From positions 3,472,001-3,536,000 of the forward strand of contig JBCAMK010000003.1 in assembly GCA_038503065.1 (NCBI GenBank): a stretch of 64,000 bases of DNA, written 5' to 3'. Within the stretch, counting starts at the first letter, position 1. Each line of letters starts with the position of its first letter. This document shows, in pieces, positions 44,534 through 57,390 of this stretch. The translations under genes and the position numbers were made by a program. This DNA is from Paragyromitra xinjiangensis. Its lineage: Eukaryota; Ascomycota; Pezizomycetes; Pezizales; Discinaceae. The notes under the pieces were generated by a model that worked only from the letters and a program-made list of their open reading frames with translations, searched no databases and was not told the origin of the DNA.

Positions 44534-46613
44534 TTCCTGACCCGAAGAATGGAGGAGACGTTTTTTGGGAGCTGTGTCTGGAGTTTCGACCATTTTTGAT
44601 TACCCAGTTTTCTGGTGAACGAGCTTTGGTTTTATGATAAGAAAGATGACTGCTAGTTTTGATGAGCGAAGGTGATGAGAGATCTAGCATGGCTGTTTCG
44701 CAGAGCTTTCTTAAGTTTTACTCCTGCAGATCCTCGCTTTTAGTGTCGCTACTCTTTTTCTTTTCATCCTGGTAATATGTACGGAATTCAAATCACCGAG
44801 ATAGTCATTACATCTGGAAGGATTAAGCATTCAATTTGAGCTATTTTCTCCAACGCTCCCTGTTCGTAATTGCAACTATTCTTACTCATAGAAATATTTG
44901 GGTTATACATCTACACCTTGCGCAAAACACCACCCTACCCATGAACCCAGTGTCGCCATAACTATAACATATATCCGATTACCAACTATTAGCTCCTGCA
45001 GGCTGCTGTACCCGAGGAAGAACAATACAAACTCCGGCCGAAGCAAAAAAGAAAGAAGAGGGATAAAAGGATTCTGGAGATTTCCAGGGTGCCTCTATAG
45101 CCAAAATGGGACGAAGAGAAAAGTTTCTACTAGAATCAGTAGGCCCAGAATGTTGATCATAAATATAAGAATAGACAAGTGTTCTCTAGCATGCAATCCC
45201 CAACCAACGCCATCACCTACCTGATGTAACATTTTACCATTGAGTTTTTTTGGGAAATAGTGAAGGGTGTTGGCAGAGGCGTCAGCACATGAAGGATCTT
45301 CGAAATATTCCATCAACTCCTCGACCGGAAGAGGTGGCACGTCTTCAGGTCCTTTATCTCTTGGTTCGTGTTCGTAATCGTATTTTCATGTCTTGGGGGT
45401 TGTTGTTTGAGATAACACCCGACATGGTTGTTGAAACAAGCTTTCGTGGTGTGTTTACGGAGTAGTTCCATCTCCCGTCGACATTTGGGTCTCAGCCGTA
45501 GTTGGTGAATTCCCCGGATAACTCATTCGGGATTCAGGTGGGCGATTTTTCGGAACAGTGTTATCCGTTTGACCTGTGGCATCAACCACGCTGTAGTGCA
45601 TAACTGTTGATTTTTCCCCGGAGTTTGGGGACGAGGATGCACCACGTGAGTGGTGAACCGTTGGTCACATTCATTCATATGAATTATTAAAATAACACCT
45701 GACAGCTTCCTACCACAGCGCTTTCTCTCTTCAAGTGATCAGTAAGCAATGTTAGGAGTTAGGATAGCTCTGCTTACGCGTTTCCAATCCACCCGTGTGA
45801 ACCCTTCTCGTAAACGCTCCCTCCGAAGGCTTAGGGGCCACCAATTAATTGGGATGTTAAGAAAATCTTCTATCTATCCTTTGATTTTGTTAGGTAGTGT
45901 CTAGCGATGTTCGTTCTCAAAACTAATACCTGTCTTTCCATCTGCAAAGCTTTCAGGCCATAAATATGTGTCGTCCGTCATTGAAATAGGAAGAACAGCG
46001 ATCTCACAGCCAATAGGTCCTTTCCCAGCTGGGGTTTTCATTTATTTGGTGTTCCTTTCACTTCTGTACTCGAGCTTAATCGCCTCTCCCATAACTCTTT
46101 GGTGAAATTTTTCCAGGCGAAGAGTAAATGCTAATAAGGTGAAGGGGGTGAAATGAACAGATATGAGGCATGACGGATTAACTTGAGGGGAATAAACATC
46201 TTTTTTCGTGAGGCGAAGCCAAGCCAATCAACCAAATATGTGGGTATTGCATTAATATGCTGTAATATTTTGCACAAGGCGACAGATGGGCCAAATCACA
46301 AGTACATGTATTCCTATAGATTTAATGACTCTACCAATAGTTAAAGTTTAAGTTATAGCTTAGCGCTCGGTATTTCCCAGTAAACAAGATTATTTCCAAA
46401 ATTTCCTTCTCTTTTTGTTTGTTATTCTCCAGCTCGATCTACAACCATCTAGTTGTGACCATCAACAGGTCGTCAGTCGTCAGGACTTTCCAAACAGTCT
46501 GCGGCGGATCCCGTCTTGGCAAGTGCGTCATATAGTACAGGGCAAGCGCCTTTCTGCATGGTGCCCCTCCTCAAAGCCTCTCATCACACCCCCACAATAC
46601 CATCAACCCCACC
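44534..46613. other. Spacer with one remnant of a membrane-protein gene
   Basis: Apart from the minus-strand fragment at 45095-45385, no gene is supported. The last about 200 bp before 46614 are C/T-rich and probably form the RQC2 promoter/leader. Confidence 0.55.
45095..45385 (-). pseudogene. Probable remnant: C-terminal part of a fungal membrane protein
   Basis: The minus-strand frame is open from just after a TGA at 45386-45388 down to a TAG at 45095. It encodes an acidic stretch (EHEPRDKGPEDVPPLPVEEL), then a HYFPKKLNGKM...GVGWGLHAREH block and a hydrophobic segment (LSILIFMINILGLLILVETF). A conserved GWG(L/I)H..E motif just before transmembrane helices is common at the C-terminus of a large family of uncharacterised ascomycete proteins. 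No start codon precedes it in frame, the upstream sequence is interrupted by stops, and no partner exon was found. It is most likely a decayed gene end, though an unrecognised upstream exon cannot be excluded. Confidence 0.35.
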
Positions 46614-49600
46614 ATGAAACAACGTTTCTCATCTCTTGACCTCCAGGTAAACCCTCCTACCCCATCTCCTCTTAACCTTTACTAAACCCTCCCATCAGGT
46701 CATAGCCCATGAGCTGTCAGCGACAATAACCAACTACCGTCTTGCAAACATCTACGACCTCACCTCCCGCATCTTCCTCCTTAAATTTGCCAAGCCTGAG
46801 TCGAAGCACCTCCTCCTAATTGATTCGGGTTTCCGCTGCCACTTGACCTCGTTCTCACGAGCAACTGCGACAACTCCATCCTCCTTCGTTGCCAGATTGA
46901 GAAAATGTCTACGGACACGCCGGGTTACCAAGGTACGGCAGCTAGGGACAGACCGTGTTCTCGAGCTTGAATTCAGTGCGGGGGAATTTAGGCTGTACCT
47001 GGAATTTTATGCGGGGGGGAATGTCGTGCTTGTTGATAAAGAAGGAGTTGTGGTTGCAGTGCTCAGGATCGTGAAAGGGGGAGAAGGTGGCGCAGGGGAG
47101 TGTAAAGTGGGTGCCAAGTACGAGCTCTCCGACAGGAAGGCGGGCGGTGATTTGAGGGAAAGGGTTGTGGAGGCGCTCAAAGCATCATTGAACGATGGAG
47201 AGGAGGGACCACAGGAAACCACAGGAGCTAGTGCGCAAGGCACAGGAAAGAAATTTAAAAAGAAAAAGAAAAAGAAGGGTGAAGATGCGGTAAAGAGGAT
47301 TCTTTCGGCACGGATGTCAGAGTTCTCGCCGACACTCGTCGAGCATTGCTTCAGAATCGTTGGCATTGATCCAGATCTCAAGGCTGAAGAAACACTCGGG
47401 AACGACGAACATCTAACCCAGATCGTTAGGGCTTTCGAGGAAGCTGAGAAGATCATAAAAGATATCCTAGAAGACAAAAATGGTGAAGGGATCAAAGGTT
47501 ACATAATCGCAAAACAACCCCGGCAGCACAACGACCCGGCCGGAGGCTACAAAAGGGAGAAAAACACCAAGAAGGGAGTTTCATTTGGTAGCAGCGAAGC
47601 CGTAGAAGAAGAACAACAAGTCGAGAAGGTTCAAGAGGAAGGAGAAGGGAAGGGAATGGTATATGATGATTTCTTCCCTTTCCTACCAAAACAGTTTGAA
47701 GACACTCCAAGCGTAAAATGTTTAGAGTTTCGCGGCTTCAACCACACCGTCGATACTTTCTACTCCTCGATCGAATCGCAAAAACTTACATCTCGCATTG
47801 CAGAGCGCGAGCTTGCCGCGAGTAAGCGTATCGCATCTGCACATGCTGAGCATGCTCGTCGTGTTGAAGGTCTTCGTGATCTACAAGAATTAAATGTCCT
47901 AAAAGCGCAGGCAATCGAGGCAAATCTTGATCGTGTTGAGGAAGTTATTGCAGCGGTTAATGGGCTAGTGGCACAGGGTATGGATTGGGTTGCTATGGGG
48001 CACCTGATAGAAGGCGAGCAAAAGAGGGGGAATGCTGTTGCAGAGTTGATTAAGCTTCCCTTGAAGTTGTTTGAGAATACAGTAACTATCAAGCTCGGTG
48101 AACAAGAGGACATTGACGAATCAGACGATGATGAAAGTGCCCCCGAATCGGACGATGAAGAGGAAGAGGAAGAAGAGAATGAAGCAACTCGGAAACCAAA
48201 GACGCAAAAAACCCTAGACATCGACATCGACCTCTCCCAGTCTGCTTACGCCAACGCATCTCTCTACTTCTCTCAAAAAAAGACTCTTCTCGTCAAAGAA
48301 TCCAAAACCATCCAATCTTCCACAAAAGCTCTTAAATCCACCGAACGCAAGATTGCCGCTGATCTTAAAAAAGGTTTAAAACAAGAAAAAGAAGTCCTTC
48401 GACCAGTCCGACAACAAGTCTGGTTCGAGAAATTCCTGTTCTTCATCAGCAGCGATGGATACCTTGTCCTTGCCGGAAGAGATCTTCAGCAGAATGAGAT
48501 ACTCTACAAACGCTACTTCAAACGAGGAGATGTGTACGTAAGTGCGGACATTGATGGTGCCGCAATGGTGATTATCAAAAACAAGCCTGATACTCCTGGC
48601 GCGCCGATCCCGCCAAGTACCCTAAGTCAAGCAGGGACGCTGGCAGTGGCAACAAGTAAGGCGTGGGAAAGCAAGAGCATTATGAGCGCATGGTGGGTTG
48701 GATATGAACAGGTTGGGAAGACGGCAATTGGGGGAGACTATCTGGCGGCGGGGGTGTTTGATATTAAGGGGAGAAAGAACTTCTTGCCGCCTGCGCAGTT
48801 GGTGTTAGGGTATGGGGTTCTGTGGATGGTCGACGAGGACGGGAGAAAGAGGCATGGGAGGCACAGGACGGAGGTGGTAGATAAGACGGCTGGTGTCAGC
48901 GAGCCAGGGGAAAATCAAAAGGTAGCCCAGGAGATAGGTAGGGATAAAAGCAAAGATGAGGAGGATGAAGGAAAGGAGGAGGAGAAGCAAGAGGACAGTG
49001 ATGACGAAGAATTTCCAGATGCAAAAATTGAGTCTGCTGGCGAAGAGGAAGTCGACAGGAAAGACGCTCAGGAGGAAAGCGATGATGAGGATTTTCCCGA
49101 TGCTCAAGTTGAAGAGAAGATCTCTGAGCCGGAAGATGAAGTTGCTGCATCCGATGAAGAACAAGACAGGGAAGCTACTCCAAACAATGAGAATGCTACC
49201 CATTCCGTTGCAGAGAGTGGAACCGCAACATCTTCTAGTAGCAAAAATCTCTCTCCGACAGAACGCAGAGAGCTACAGAAAACTCGCGCAGCAGGTAGTG
49301 CGTCCCCTAGTCGACAAGCGCCCACAGGCACCCACCCCGAAGAGACTACTTCCAAAAACAAGCCAAAAGCAAACCAGGCCACCCCCAAATCCGAACAACA
49401 ACCCACAAGAGTTCGTGGTAAAAAAGGGAAAAAAAAGAAACTAGCTACTAAATACGCCCACCAAGACGATGAAGATCGTGCTCTCGCAATGGAGGTCCTA
49501 GGTTCTGCGTCTGCAAAAGCTAAAGCCGAGGAAGTCGCTGCTGCAAAAATTTCCAAAGAGGCCGAACTTGCTGCTCAGAAAGCCCGACGTCGGGAACAGC

Positions 49601-50164
49601 ATGCCCGTGCTGCACGAGAAGGTCTCAAAGCCGAAGAAGCACGACGGAAAGAAAACCCTGACGAAGAAGATGAAGATGAAGACCCAAGTACCAAGGTTCC
49701 GCTGGATTGTTTTGTGGGGATGCCGATGCAAGGAGACAACCTACTAGAAGCAATACCGGTGTGTGCCCCATGGGGAGCAATGGGAAGATTCAAATACAAG
49801 GCAAAGATGCAACCGGGTAATGTGAAGAAGGGGAAGGCAGTCAAGGCGGTGGTCGGACGGTGGCTAGCAGATGGAGAGAAGAAAACGGATTCGAAGAGTT
49901 TGGACGTAGAGAAGATGTGGCCGAGAGAGAAAGAATTAATTAAAGGATGGAAGGAGGCGGAGATTGTGAGTTTTTCTCGCTGATATTCTCCTTTGAAGGT
50001 TTTGCAGTTCCAGATGAAGCTAACAGTACGGATAGATTAATTGTGTTGGTGTTTCAAAAGTTAAGGTATTTGGCGGAAGTGCGGGAGCCTCGGAAGGTGG
50101 TACCGGGAGAAGCTCTGGTGGTAGTGGTGGGAAGAGAGGAGGGAGGGGCGGGAAGAGGAAATAA
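46614..50164 (+). CDS. RQC2: Rqc2/NEMF-family ribosome quality-control factor
   Basis: Three exons, 46614-46646, 46699-49965 and 50036-50164, encode 1142 residues. Intron 1 is 52 nt. Intron 2 (70 nt, GTGAGT, branch GCTAAC, acceptor GATAG) was placed where the frame enters the conserved C-terminus (VGVSKVKVF). Rqc2 binds 60S subunits carrying stalled peptidyl-tRNA, helps recruit the E3 ligase Ltn1, and directs template-free addition of Ala/Thr tails. The residues needed for tailing in yeast (D9, D98, R99) have counterparts here: D9 in MKQRFSSLDLQ and D96-R97 in RQLGTDRVLE. The NFACT-N domain is followed by coiled coil, the NFACT-R block (WFEKFLFFISSDGYLVLAGR) and a long acidic region with two copies of ESDDE(D/E)FPDA-like sequence. 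The NFACT-C domain begins near VPLDCFVGMPM. The end is Gly/Lys/Arg-rich (GGKRGGRGGKRK). Confidence 0.95.
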
Positions 50165-53100
50165 AGGACTAAGGTTCTAAGGGGGATAAAGAACGAGATG
50201 AAAAAATAAGGAAAAATGATTAATTTAAGCATTAGCCATGCTCATCACCGTGTTCTATATTGTACAAACTAGGACTGTGATAGAAAAATTGTGTATGTAT
50301 TGATACTCTGTGATGTATATATCATAAGATATGGTAGACTATACCAGCAACCTTCAAGCAAGATGGAGCATAAAGACCCCAAAGGCCGGTGAATTTTAAA
50401 ATATAAGAGAATCGAGAGCCTTCAAGGGATAGGAAGAGCTATATAAAGACTAATTATAGCGACCATGCCACAGATATATACCATGAACACTACAGGAAGA
50501 AAGGTAAAGAAAAAAGGTGTAGCAGATATAGGGATATACCCAAAGCAGATGCTAGAAAAAAAATGGTTCTAAACCCAAAAGGTGGTAAATCGAGTGATAT
50601 ATCATGAAGGGCTATAAAATAGCTATAAAATAATTACAGGATCGAAACGTGAACTTATTCACAAAGCATAGCTAACTGCTAGATATAGGAACACCTAGGC
50701 GAAATTATACATTTTAAATAATAATCCCGAAAAAAATATGCAGGGCACGAGACAGGCAATTGCATTGGAAATGGTAAACTATCCGTCGAACAGTAGCGAA
50801 TCGGGATTTTGAGTAGTGTGGCATCACCACGTGGCATTAAAGGCCGCCAAAGGTTTAATTTACCCACGTACCCGAATGCCTATGGCTCGATCCTTAGGCT
50901 TCTCCAGCAGGCAGCCAGCCAGCCGGCCGTCGCTACAGCAAAAACGTGAGACGGACAAACACCTGGTTTAGGTATTGGGTATAAAGCTTAGCAAGGAATC
51001 ATAGCTCTTCGCTTTACCCCACCTCTAGATGGAATCGTTTAGCCTCACCCATTCACTCCAAGCTTGCATTGATGAACCACTGATAGCACTATCGCAGGCA
51101 TCGCCTGAGGATTAACTCTACGAATGAGCACGATGAAGCACAGGATAGCCACACGCAATCTAAGCACGTCTTAGGAATTCACTTCCACGGAATATCGGGG
51201 CGTTCCCTGTTCCAGGGGAATGCATGGTATCGATGATATATGAAGGGAGATGTGAAATCAAATCAGATATCTGGATAGATATGTAAGTATTAGGTGATAA
51301 AGTGAGACATATGAATGGGTTGATGGGTACCTATGAAGATTGGTTTAATGAAAAGAAGCCGATGGAGGGGGAGAAAAGCCAGGAAGAGGGGGGGGCTCAT
51401 ACCCGGGGTGACTTCGCTGCGGGTGCGTAAAGCCAGTCATCCCATATTTCGCACAAGAGAGTGCCAAGCCATGCAGCCGACATCCCTAGCCCTTCCCTCC
51501 CACCCATGCGTCAGATCTGCCTACCAGCGGTAGCATCTACAGATTCCAAAAATAGAACATCTCTCAAAGCTGAGATTCCGGGCTAGAGGAACGGGCAACT
51601 GATATAGCAGCGAATCATGTAGCATGCTGGAGATTCTAATCTCTTCCCGACTCAAAGAGTGCATGAAGCTACATCGGCTATCCAGCCAACAGCTGCAGAG
51701 CATAAATTACATCGAAACCCTGGCCCAGCGGATACGGTTAAAGCCTTGGTAGTAAGGACCAGCAATTCGATATCCATCGAAGGGTCTGGCTTCGGTGAGG
51801 CTTAGAAAAATCAAAAAGAGTTCGCATAAATGGTATTGGATGACGTAGAATCCTCTGAGTTCACGCTCGGACATGTTTAACTACACTTGTGATGGTTTGT
51901 TTTTATTCTCTATTTTATTTTATTCCCTAGCCTATCACGAGGTTTGAGCATGAGTGTTCGAACTATGAAGTCATGGATTAACTATGGGGACACTCCACAA
52001 ATCCCTATTGGTCGTTTACTTGCTTTTCTCAGTGCACATATATATCTTTTAACCCGTTTATAATATATTCATTTAATGCCTCAAAAAGATGCCATCTGGG
52101 TCTACCTATCTGGTAGATTTACTGAAGTTGAATATTGTATCTAATATAGCCGAGGAGTGGCTGGTCATACGCATGTGCGCAGTCCAGAATGTGGCCGCCA
52201 TGCACATTGGCCAATCACAGGAAGGCTAGGCACGAGCCAGAATAACGACCACTTGAGCTCGTAATAGCTCAGGCATCTAGCAGTTTACTTACCATAAAGC
52301 TAATATACACTCCGGACGTTGGCGCCTTCTCCACGAAGGCAAATGATCTGGTAAGTTTTCGATCAGGCAATATTTAGTGAAAGAGGCATTGTACCACATC
52401 CTTCGATTTATGAGGCGAGTATCATCAAACATATTACAGGAAACCGCTAGGGTACCTATCTGCCGGAAATCAGGCACAATGGTAGCACATGATAGATTCC
52501 TCCCTTTATCCATTGATGTTTTAGTGCGCGCACCACCTCCGCGAGAGCTAGAGGAAACCCTGATGATAGTCTGGGTCGTGTCGAAACAGCAAGCCTCACT
52601 CAATTCTCTAATTAAAATCTAGAAATGCTCGTTAGATGACGTATTACTCATGCGGGAATTACCCTCCCTCTGGATAAACCTCAGCGTAACTTGAAAGTCG
52701 ATTTTGACGACTCCACCACGTGGATCGTGACATCTTGCGGAATCGACTCTAGAATATCACGCCTCGATATATCGTGAAAATTTTGACTCATTTCTCTCCT
52801 CCATACTTCCCAATCTAGGAGGAACAATTCGAAGGCCTGAGCATCTTCGTCATGATCATGTGCAGCTGACTATCTTAAAATCTTCTCTATTGCCTATTGA
52901 CCCATGAGTTTCTGGGAGCGATACGACTACAGAGTCTACATACTAGTTTACGTTTTGAAATTATATGCGCGTTGTATCGATGAGACGAGGCTGACAAACA
53001 AGTTATGATCACAATTGGTCACTCGGCTAACCAGTCCCGTGAAGCAAACTAGCTGGAAGCTAATTAGACAAGCTGCCTGCAAAGGAGAAGAGCTATATTT

Positions 53101-53740
53101 CCTTACTAGCATGTACAAGTGGTTCTTGGCTTCCTTTCCAATTTTTTTTCTTTCTTTTCTAGCTTGGTTAGAGGTAAATGGGTGGATTTGGCTGGGTTTT
53201 GGGACACAAAAGCAATATTTTTAGGTTTGAAGCGTGGAAATAACTGGTAATTTGAACAAGAGATTGAGAATAAGCTAGTGAGCTACATGTAGGTAACAGC
53301 CCCTAGCAAAAACTACGCGCCAAAAATTTTGCAGCAAGAGAAAAAAAGTACATGAAAAAATAAAACATAACCTCCAAGAAACCAAAGAGCATCAATCTTC
53401 CCCCTCCAAAAAAAAGAACCACTCCAAAACTAAAATTCAAGTACAGAAACTAAAGGGTTGTGAAAGAAAAGAAATATAAGGAAATCTAAGGCTGCCATAA
53501 CGCCCCACCCTTTCACTAATCACCTCTCCCGGTCTTGCTATTGCAAGAATTTTTCGATCGACTACCTGAGTCTCTTGTGGAAATAACATGTAAAAGTCGG
53601 TACTAACAAATGAAATACTGTCGAGGGACTGTATGGTTGTGGCCATTGCACGATAAGGACTGACGGGGGAAAAAAACCAAGGCAAGGCGAAAAAAGACGA
53701 AAAAGGGATCGTAAGAAAGAACGAGCTACCACAGGCAATA
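50165..53740. other. 3.6-kb spacer without a recognisable gene
   Basis: The 3' flank of RQC2 is A/T-rich with ATATAT runs (50240-50660). The remainder has only short frames without features. No transposon ends or RNA genes were identified. Confidence 0.55.
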
Positions 53741-54405
53741 CTATGGATTAGCCAAATCGATAAGGCCCAAGGGGTATCGTCTTGCCCCAAGCGTGCGCAT
53801 AATTTTTTTCTTAGTTTCGTTCTGCTTGCGGCGCCGTCGTTGGTCTTCTAGGCGTTGCTCAGGCTTACTTCCTGCATTTGAGCACTCGGCTTTTTGAGTA
53901 AGTCGCCGATTACGATCTCTGTCGTGTCGTTTTTCTGATGGAGGAGGAGAAGATGATTCGGTCAAGCCCAAGCGGTCAAGTTGTAGGCTCAAAAGTTCGC
54001 GAGGCGATACACCGAGAGTCTGCGCATACAAACCCCCAATATCATTGTTGTCTGCCATAAACCTATCGATCGGCTTGACAATTTCATGAGTATGATCGCA
54101 GCCTTGCCCCTCGTTCGGGCCATTATCGCATAGAATATTTTCCGGGGAGGCGATACTAGACTTTTTGAATATTAGCTTTTTTTTGTGGTACCATAGATTC
54201 TGGCTCAGCTTACATTCTGCCCGTTTCTTACTATCATTCCTAGAATTGGTTTCCTGGAATCACAAGTTTGAGGGTCTCGATTTTGAGTGCCATCTATCTG
54301 CTGCCACCAATTTTCCCAGTTGGCTAAAAAGGATTCGGCCTCGGGGTTTCTTTGTTGGTTTGTGAGGCTAGTACCAACGGTAAAGGGATAGTCATGATGT
54401 GCCAT
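53741..54405 (-). CDS. Small basic protein, unknown function
   Basis: Two exons, 54405-54232 and 54160-53741, joined by a 71-nt intron (GTAAGA, branch GCTAAT, acceptor AAAAAG, phase 0), give 197 residues. The sequence on both sides of the intron reads as coding, while the intron interrupts either frame. The N-terminal part contains FLANWENWWQQIDG; the middle is DNNDIGGLYAQTLGVSPREL; the C-terminal 60 residues are strongly basic and helical (QRLEDQRRRRKQNETKKKIM). No known domain was recognised. The basic helix could bind nucleic acid but does not have the spacing of a bZIP. The ATG at 54405 is the first in frame; a leader intron (CTAAC...TTTTTTCAG) may lie just upstream. Confidence 0.6.
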
Positions 54406-57390
54406 AGCTTAAAAGTAATGCAAGTCTATAGCTTTCTGAAAAAATGTTAGTGAGATAGAATCTAGCATCGGATGAAAGAGCACATACCTGTTGATCTTAT
54501 AGATTTTGAGAGCGTAGGTCTGTCTTGCAAATGTGGTTGATGGTAGTTCTATTGTTGCTGGGACTGTCTCATTACTTTATATTTATTTCACACTACGATA
54601 TTGATAGTTAAGATACCTACTTTGGTGAAAAATAATTAAGCCCAACCAGAATTATGTTACAATTACGAGAGTGGTAGCATCAACGATCATTGGGGCTGGA
54701 AGAGTGATGACAATGGAGCGCGGAAACTGTCCTACCACACGAGAGCTCCATCCCACATTATGGCAATCTTTTCAATGTGAAAATTTTCACGATGCTGTAA
54801 GGTGACTCGGTGACTTAGGGCGACCTCTCTGGCCCAGCTTGGGGCAGTGCAACGACTATCGTGAAGAAGCGAACTGATGCGTAAACACGATGACGGAGTC
54901 GGCATCACCCTAGTTTCACTTCCTGCGATAGCCATTGCTACCAAGTCTTCAAGTTTCCAAACCCCGCGATCCGAAGAGCGTCTCGACCCTCCTTAGTGAG
55001 GGTTAACTGTGGAAGAGAAACATATAACAGATGTGCGGGTCGCTTCGCAATTGGACCGCCCATCCTCAGCGCATCCCTGATGGCCTTTTCCTGATCTCTG
55101 CCACGTAAGATACACACGAGGCGGACTATCGAAATCAAGTCTCACTCTCGTGTGTGAGCTGGCGACTTCGCGGAAGACGCCGTGATACCTCGAAATACAC
55201 GGTGCGACAGGTAGCTCTCTAACAAGAAAAAGTGATTAAATAAGTTCCTTTATTCGCCTCATTGACCTAGCGAGTTCTGACAAGGCGGAAAACGATGAGC
55301 ACTTGTAATATGGGTCGCAACGACGGGAAAGGATAAACACTGTAGAGGAATGTTTCCCCATCTCAGCGCGCTCGGTAAATGTTTCGGAAGTTATCAAATA
55401 AGATTCGGGATGCGGAATGTTCTGTCGATGGGATGTACAAAAAAGAGAAAGTGGGGAATAATGGGAAATGCTATTCGTTGGTGGGATGATAGGGTTGATC
55501 GAGGGGAAAGGTTATCGGTGGTATTCGGCCTAGCGCGATGGGATCCCGAAAGAGGAGCCACACCGAATGACTTGTCACAAGTGCATGTTCATGACATGTA
55601 CCTGAACTACAAGCCCTAACCGACGGACCGGTTCGAGATGTTTGAAGTTTCTTTTTTTTTTTCTTTTCTTTTGCTAGAAAAATAAATCATAAAGAGATTC
55701 TTTCCGGGCACAAAACAACGGCATGCCGGAGTATCTTTTCGACCCGATAATTTCTTTGATTAACTGATCAACTTGGCGCGAGTACCGCATAGATATTGCT
55801 GGCCTGTTTTCTGAAACGCCAACACACAGCGTCTCTGCATGTACATAGCCACCCGATGGTATCGGGACAGGTACTTCTCATTAATGAGCCTCCGCTTGTT
55901 TTGACATTTCCTTTGAGGTTGAAAGACGTCAGCAGCCCCAACTTGCCGTACATGTTTCGCGGATGCTGAAACCAGGAGTTGCGCCGCTGGCGAGGCTGAC
56001 CGTAAATAAACGACGAAATCGAGGGTAACCGGTCGACTCATTGAACAAAGGCGCGCAAATTGTTTTCAAGGCTTGCTTACACAGAATCTGATATGCAATC
56101 ATCGTATCACTGGAGCTCAGGTACCTCCGGAATCTCCTCTGGTTTTCTCCTGCAGGCTCAATAGTGCTGAGAGCCTCAGGAGTACGTGCCACGTCGCAAA
56201 AGTTGAAATATCTTGCGACGATCGTCGGTGAGAGGAGGTGAATATGCTTCCCCTGAAAAGTACCCGACTTGAAAATATCATCACACCTCATCTTGTATTT
56301 GTTTCCAGGGTCAACCATCTTTGCTCCATCGAGATCACCTTAATAATTCAGATGGTTTCCGATTGAATTATGAGAGCAAAAAGCACCAGACAATGGTGAT
56401 AATTTTCATAGCCTAGGTCAGCTCCCGAATAGCCATTCCGTGTAGAGTTGCTCTAGAGAACTGAACTGAACATCTCCTTGTCGGCTTGTTCAATCTCGCG
56501 CAAGAGTCAACCTTACTATTTTTCAATAGATGGCAGATAATCGCAACTGCAGTCTATGAAACAGGGAACAACGTTGTGCTGCAGCCGCATAATTCGAAGA
56601 TAGTCACATCTTGGTGTAAATAGGAATCAATGAAAGTGTTGTGCAGTTCCTGGTGACGCCCAGAGATTTGGTGGTCCACACGAGGAAGTAACTCGTGACT
56701 CGACTTGCGCGCTGCCAGGGAGGTCTTTGCTTACGCGCAAAGCGCGAGCCTTTTGGGTTCTAAGACCAGGGATAAGCCTGGGGGCCAAATAAAGAGCCTC
56801 TCAAATAACTGCACTCGTGACTTAGGGAAAAAATTAGGTACCTCCTTAGGAAGTATCTCCCTCGAGCGCCACGCTCCGAGCTATCTGAGAGACTGAAATC
56901 AAAGTTTGGCATAGATGAATAGACGCGTAGCCTTGAGTGTAAACATTATCAGAAATCTTCCTAATAGGGCGAAAGTCGAGAAGGTTCTTACTGCTGTCAA
57001 ATCCCATATATACCACTGGTGTCAGCAGATGCAGCTGCCACACATAACTCCCCGGGATGCTACATTCGTGATGAGCCGACGTCAGAGGCACCCTATCACA
57101 AGTGAGGCGCTTCTCGGCATCTCAAGGAACCATGCCGGATCTCGCCTACGGCTCGGAGCTTTTAATGGCTGGGACGTCAAGTCAGTGGCTTGACTCCCGG
57201 TATCCCGGCGGATTACAAACTATTCGGGCCCTGATCGTCGTTGCCCCGCGATCTTACGATAGATAAGAGGACCTTCATGGCCTATCGGTCATTCAGGCGA
57301 ATAGCTTCCTCCATCTCAAATTCAACTACATACCATTACCCGTTTCCCACTTCCCACCTGACTTCCCACCCTAAGCCACTCAAAAAAGCA
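54406..57390. other. Spacer with fragmentary coding-like segments
   Basis: Two minus-strand frames, about 55138-54938 and 54960-54732, overlap end to end in different phases and read as parts of one protein-like stretch (EGRDALRIAGFGNL, then EDLVAMAIAGSE), as though broken by a one-base shift. A further minus-strand frame at 56318-55929 (129 codons, ATG start) has no recognisable domain. None is firm enough to list as a gene. The region near 57200-57390 is the leader of the flavin oxidoreductase gene. Confidence 0.45.

Noticed and set aside
49104..49556. Open frames on the minus strand within RQC2, and similar ones at 47007-47495 and 47760-48227
   Set aside because: They mirror the acidic/lysine-rich coding bias of RQC2 on the other strand and have no independent support.
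55350..55619. Plus-strand frame of 89 codons
   Set aside because: Unusual residue composition and no features; likely chance.
55929..56318. Minus-strand frame of 129 codons with an ATG
   Set aside because: Longer than most chance frames but without a recognisable domain, splice partner or neighbour support.
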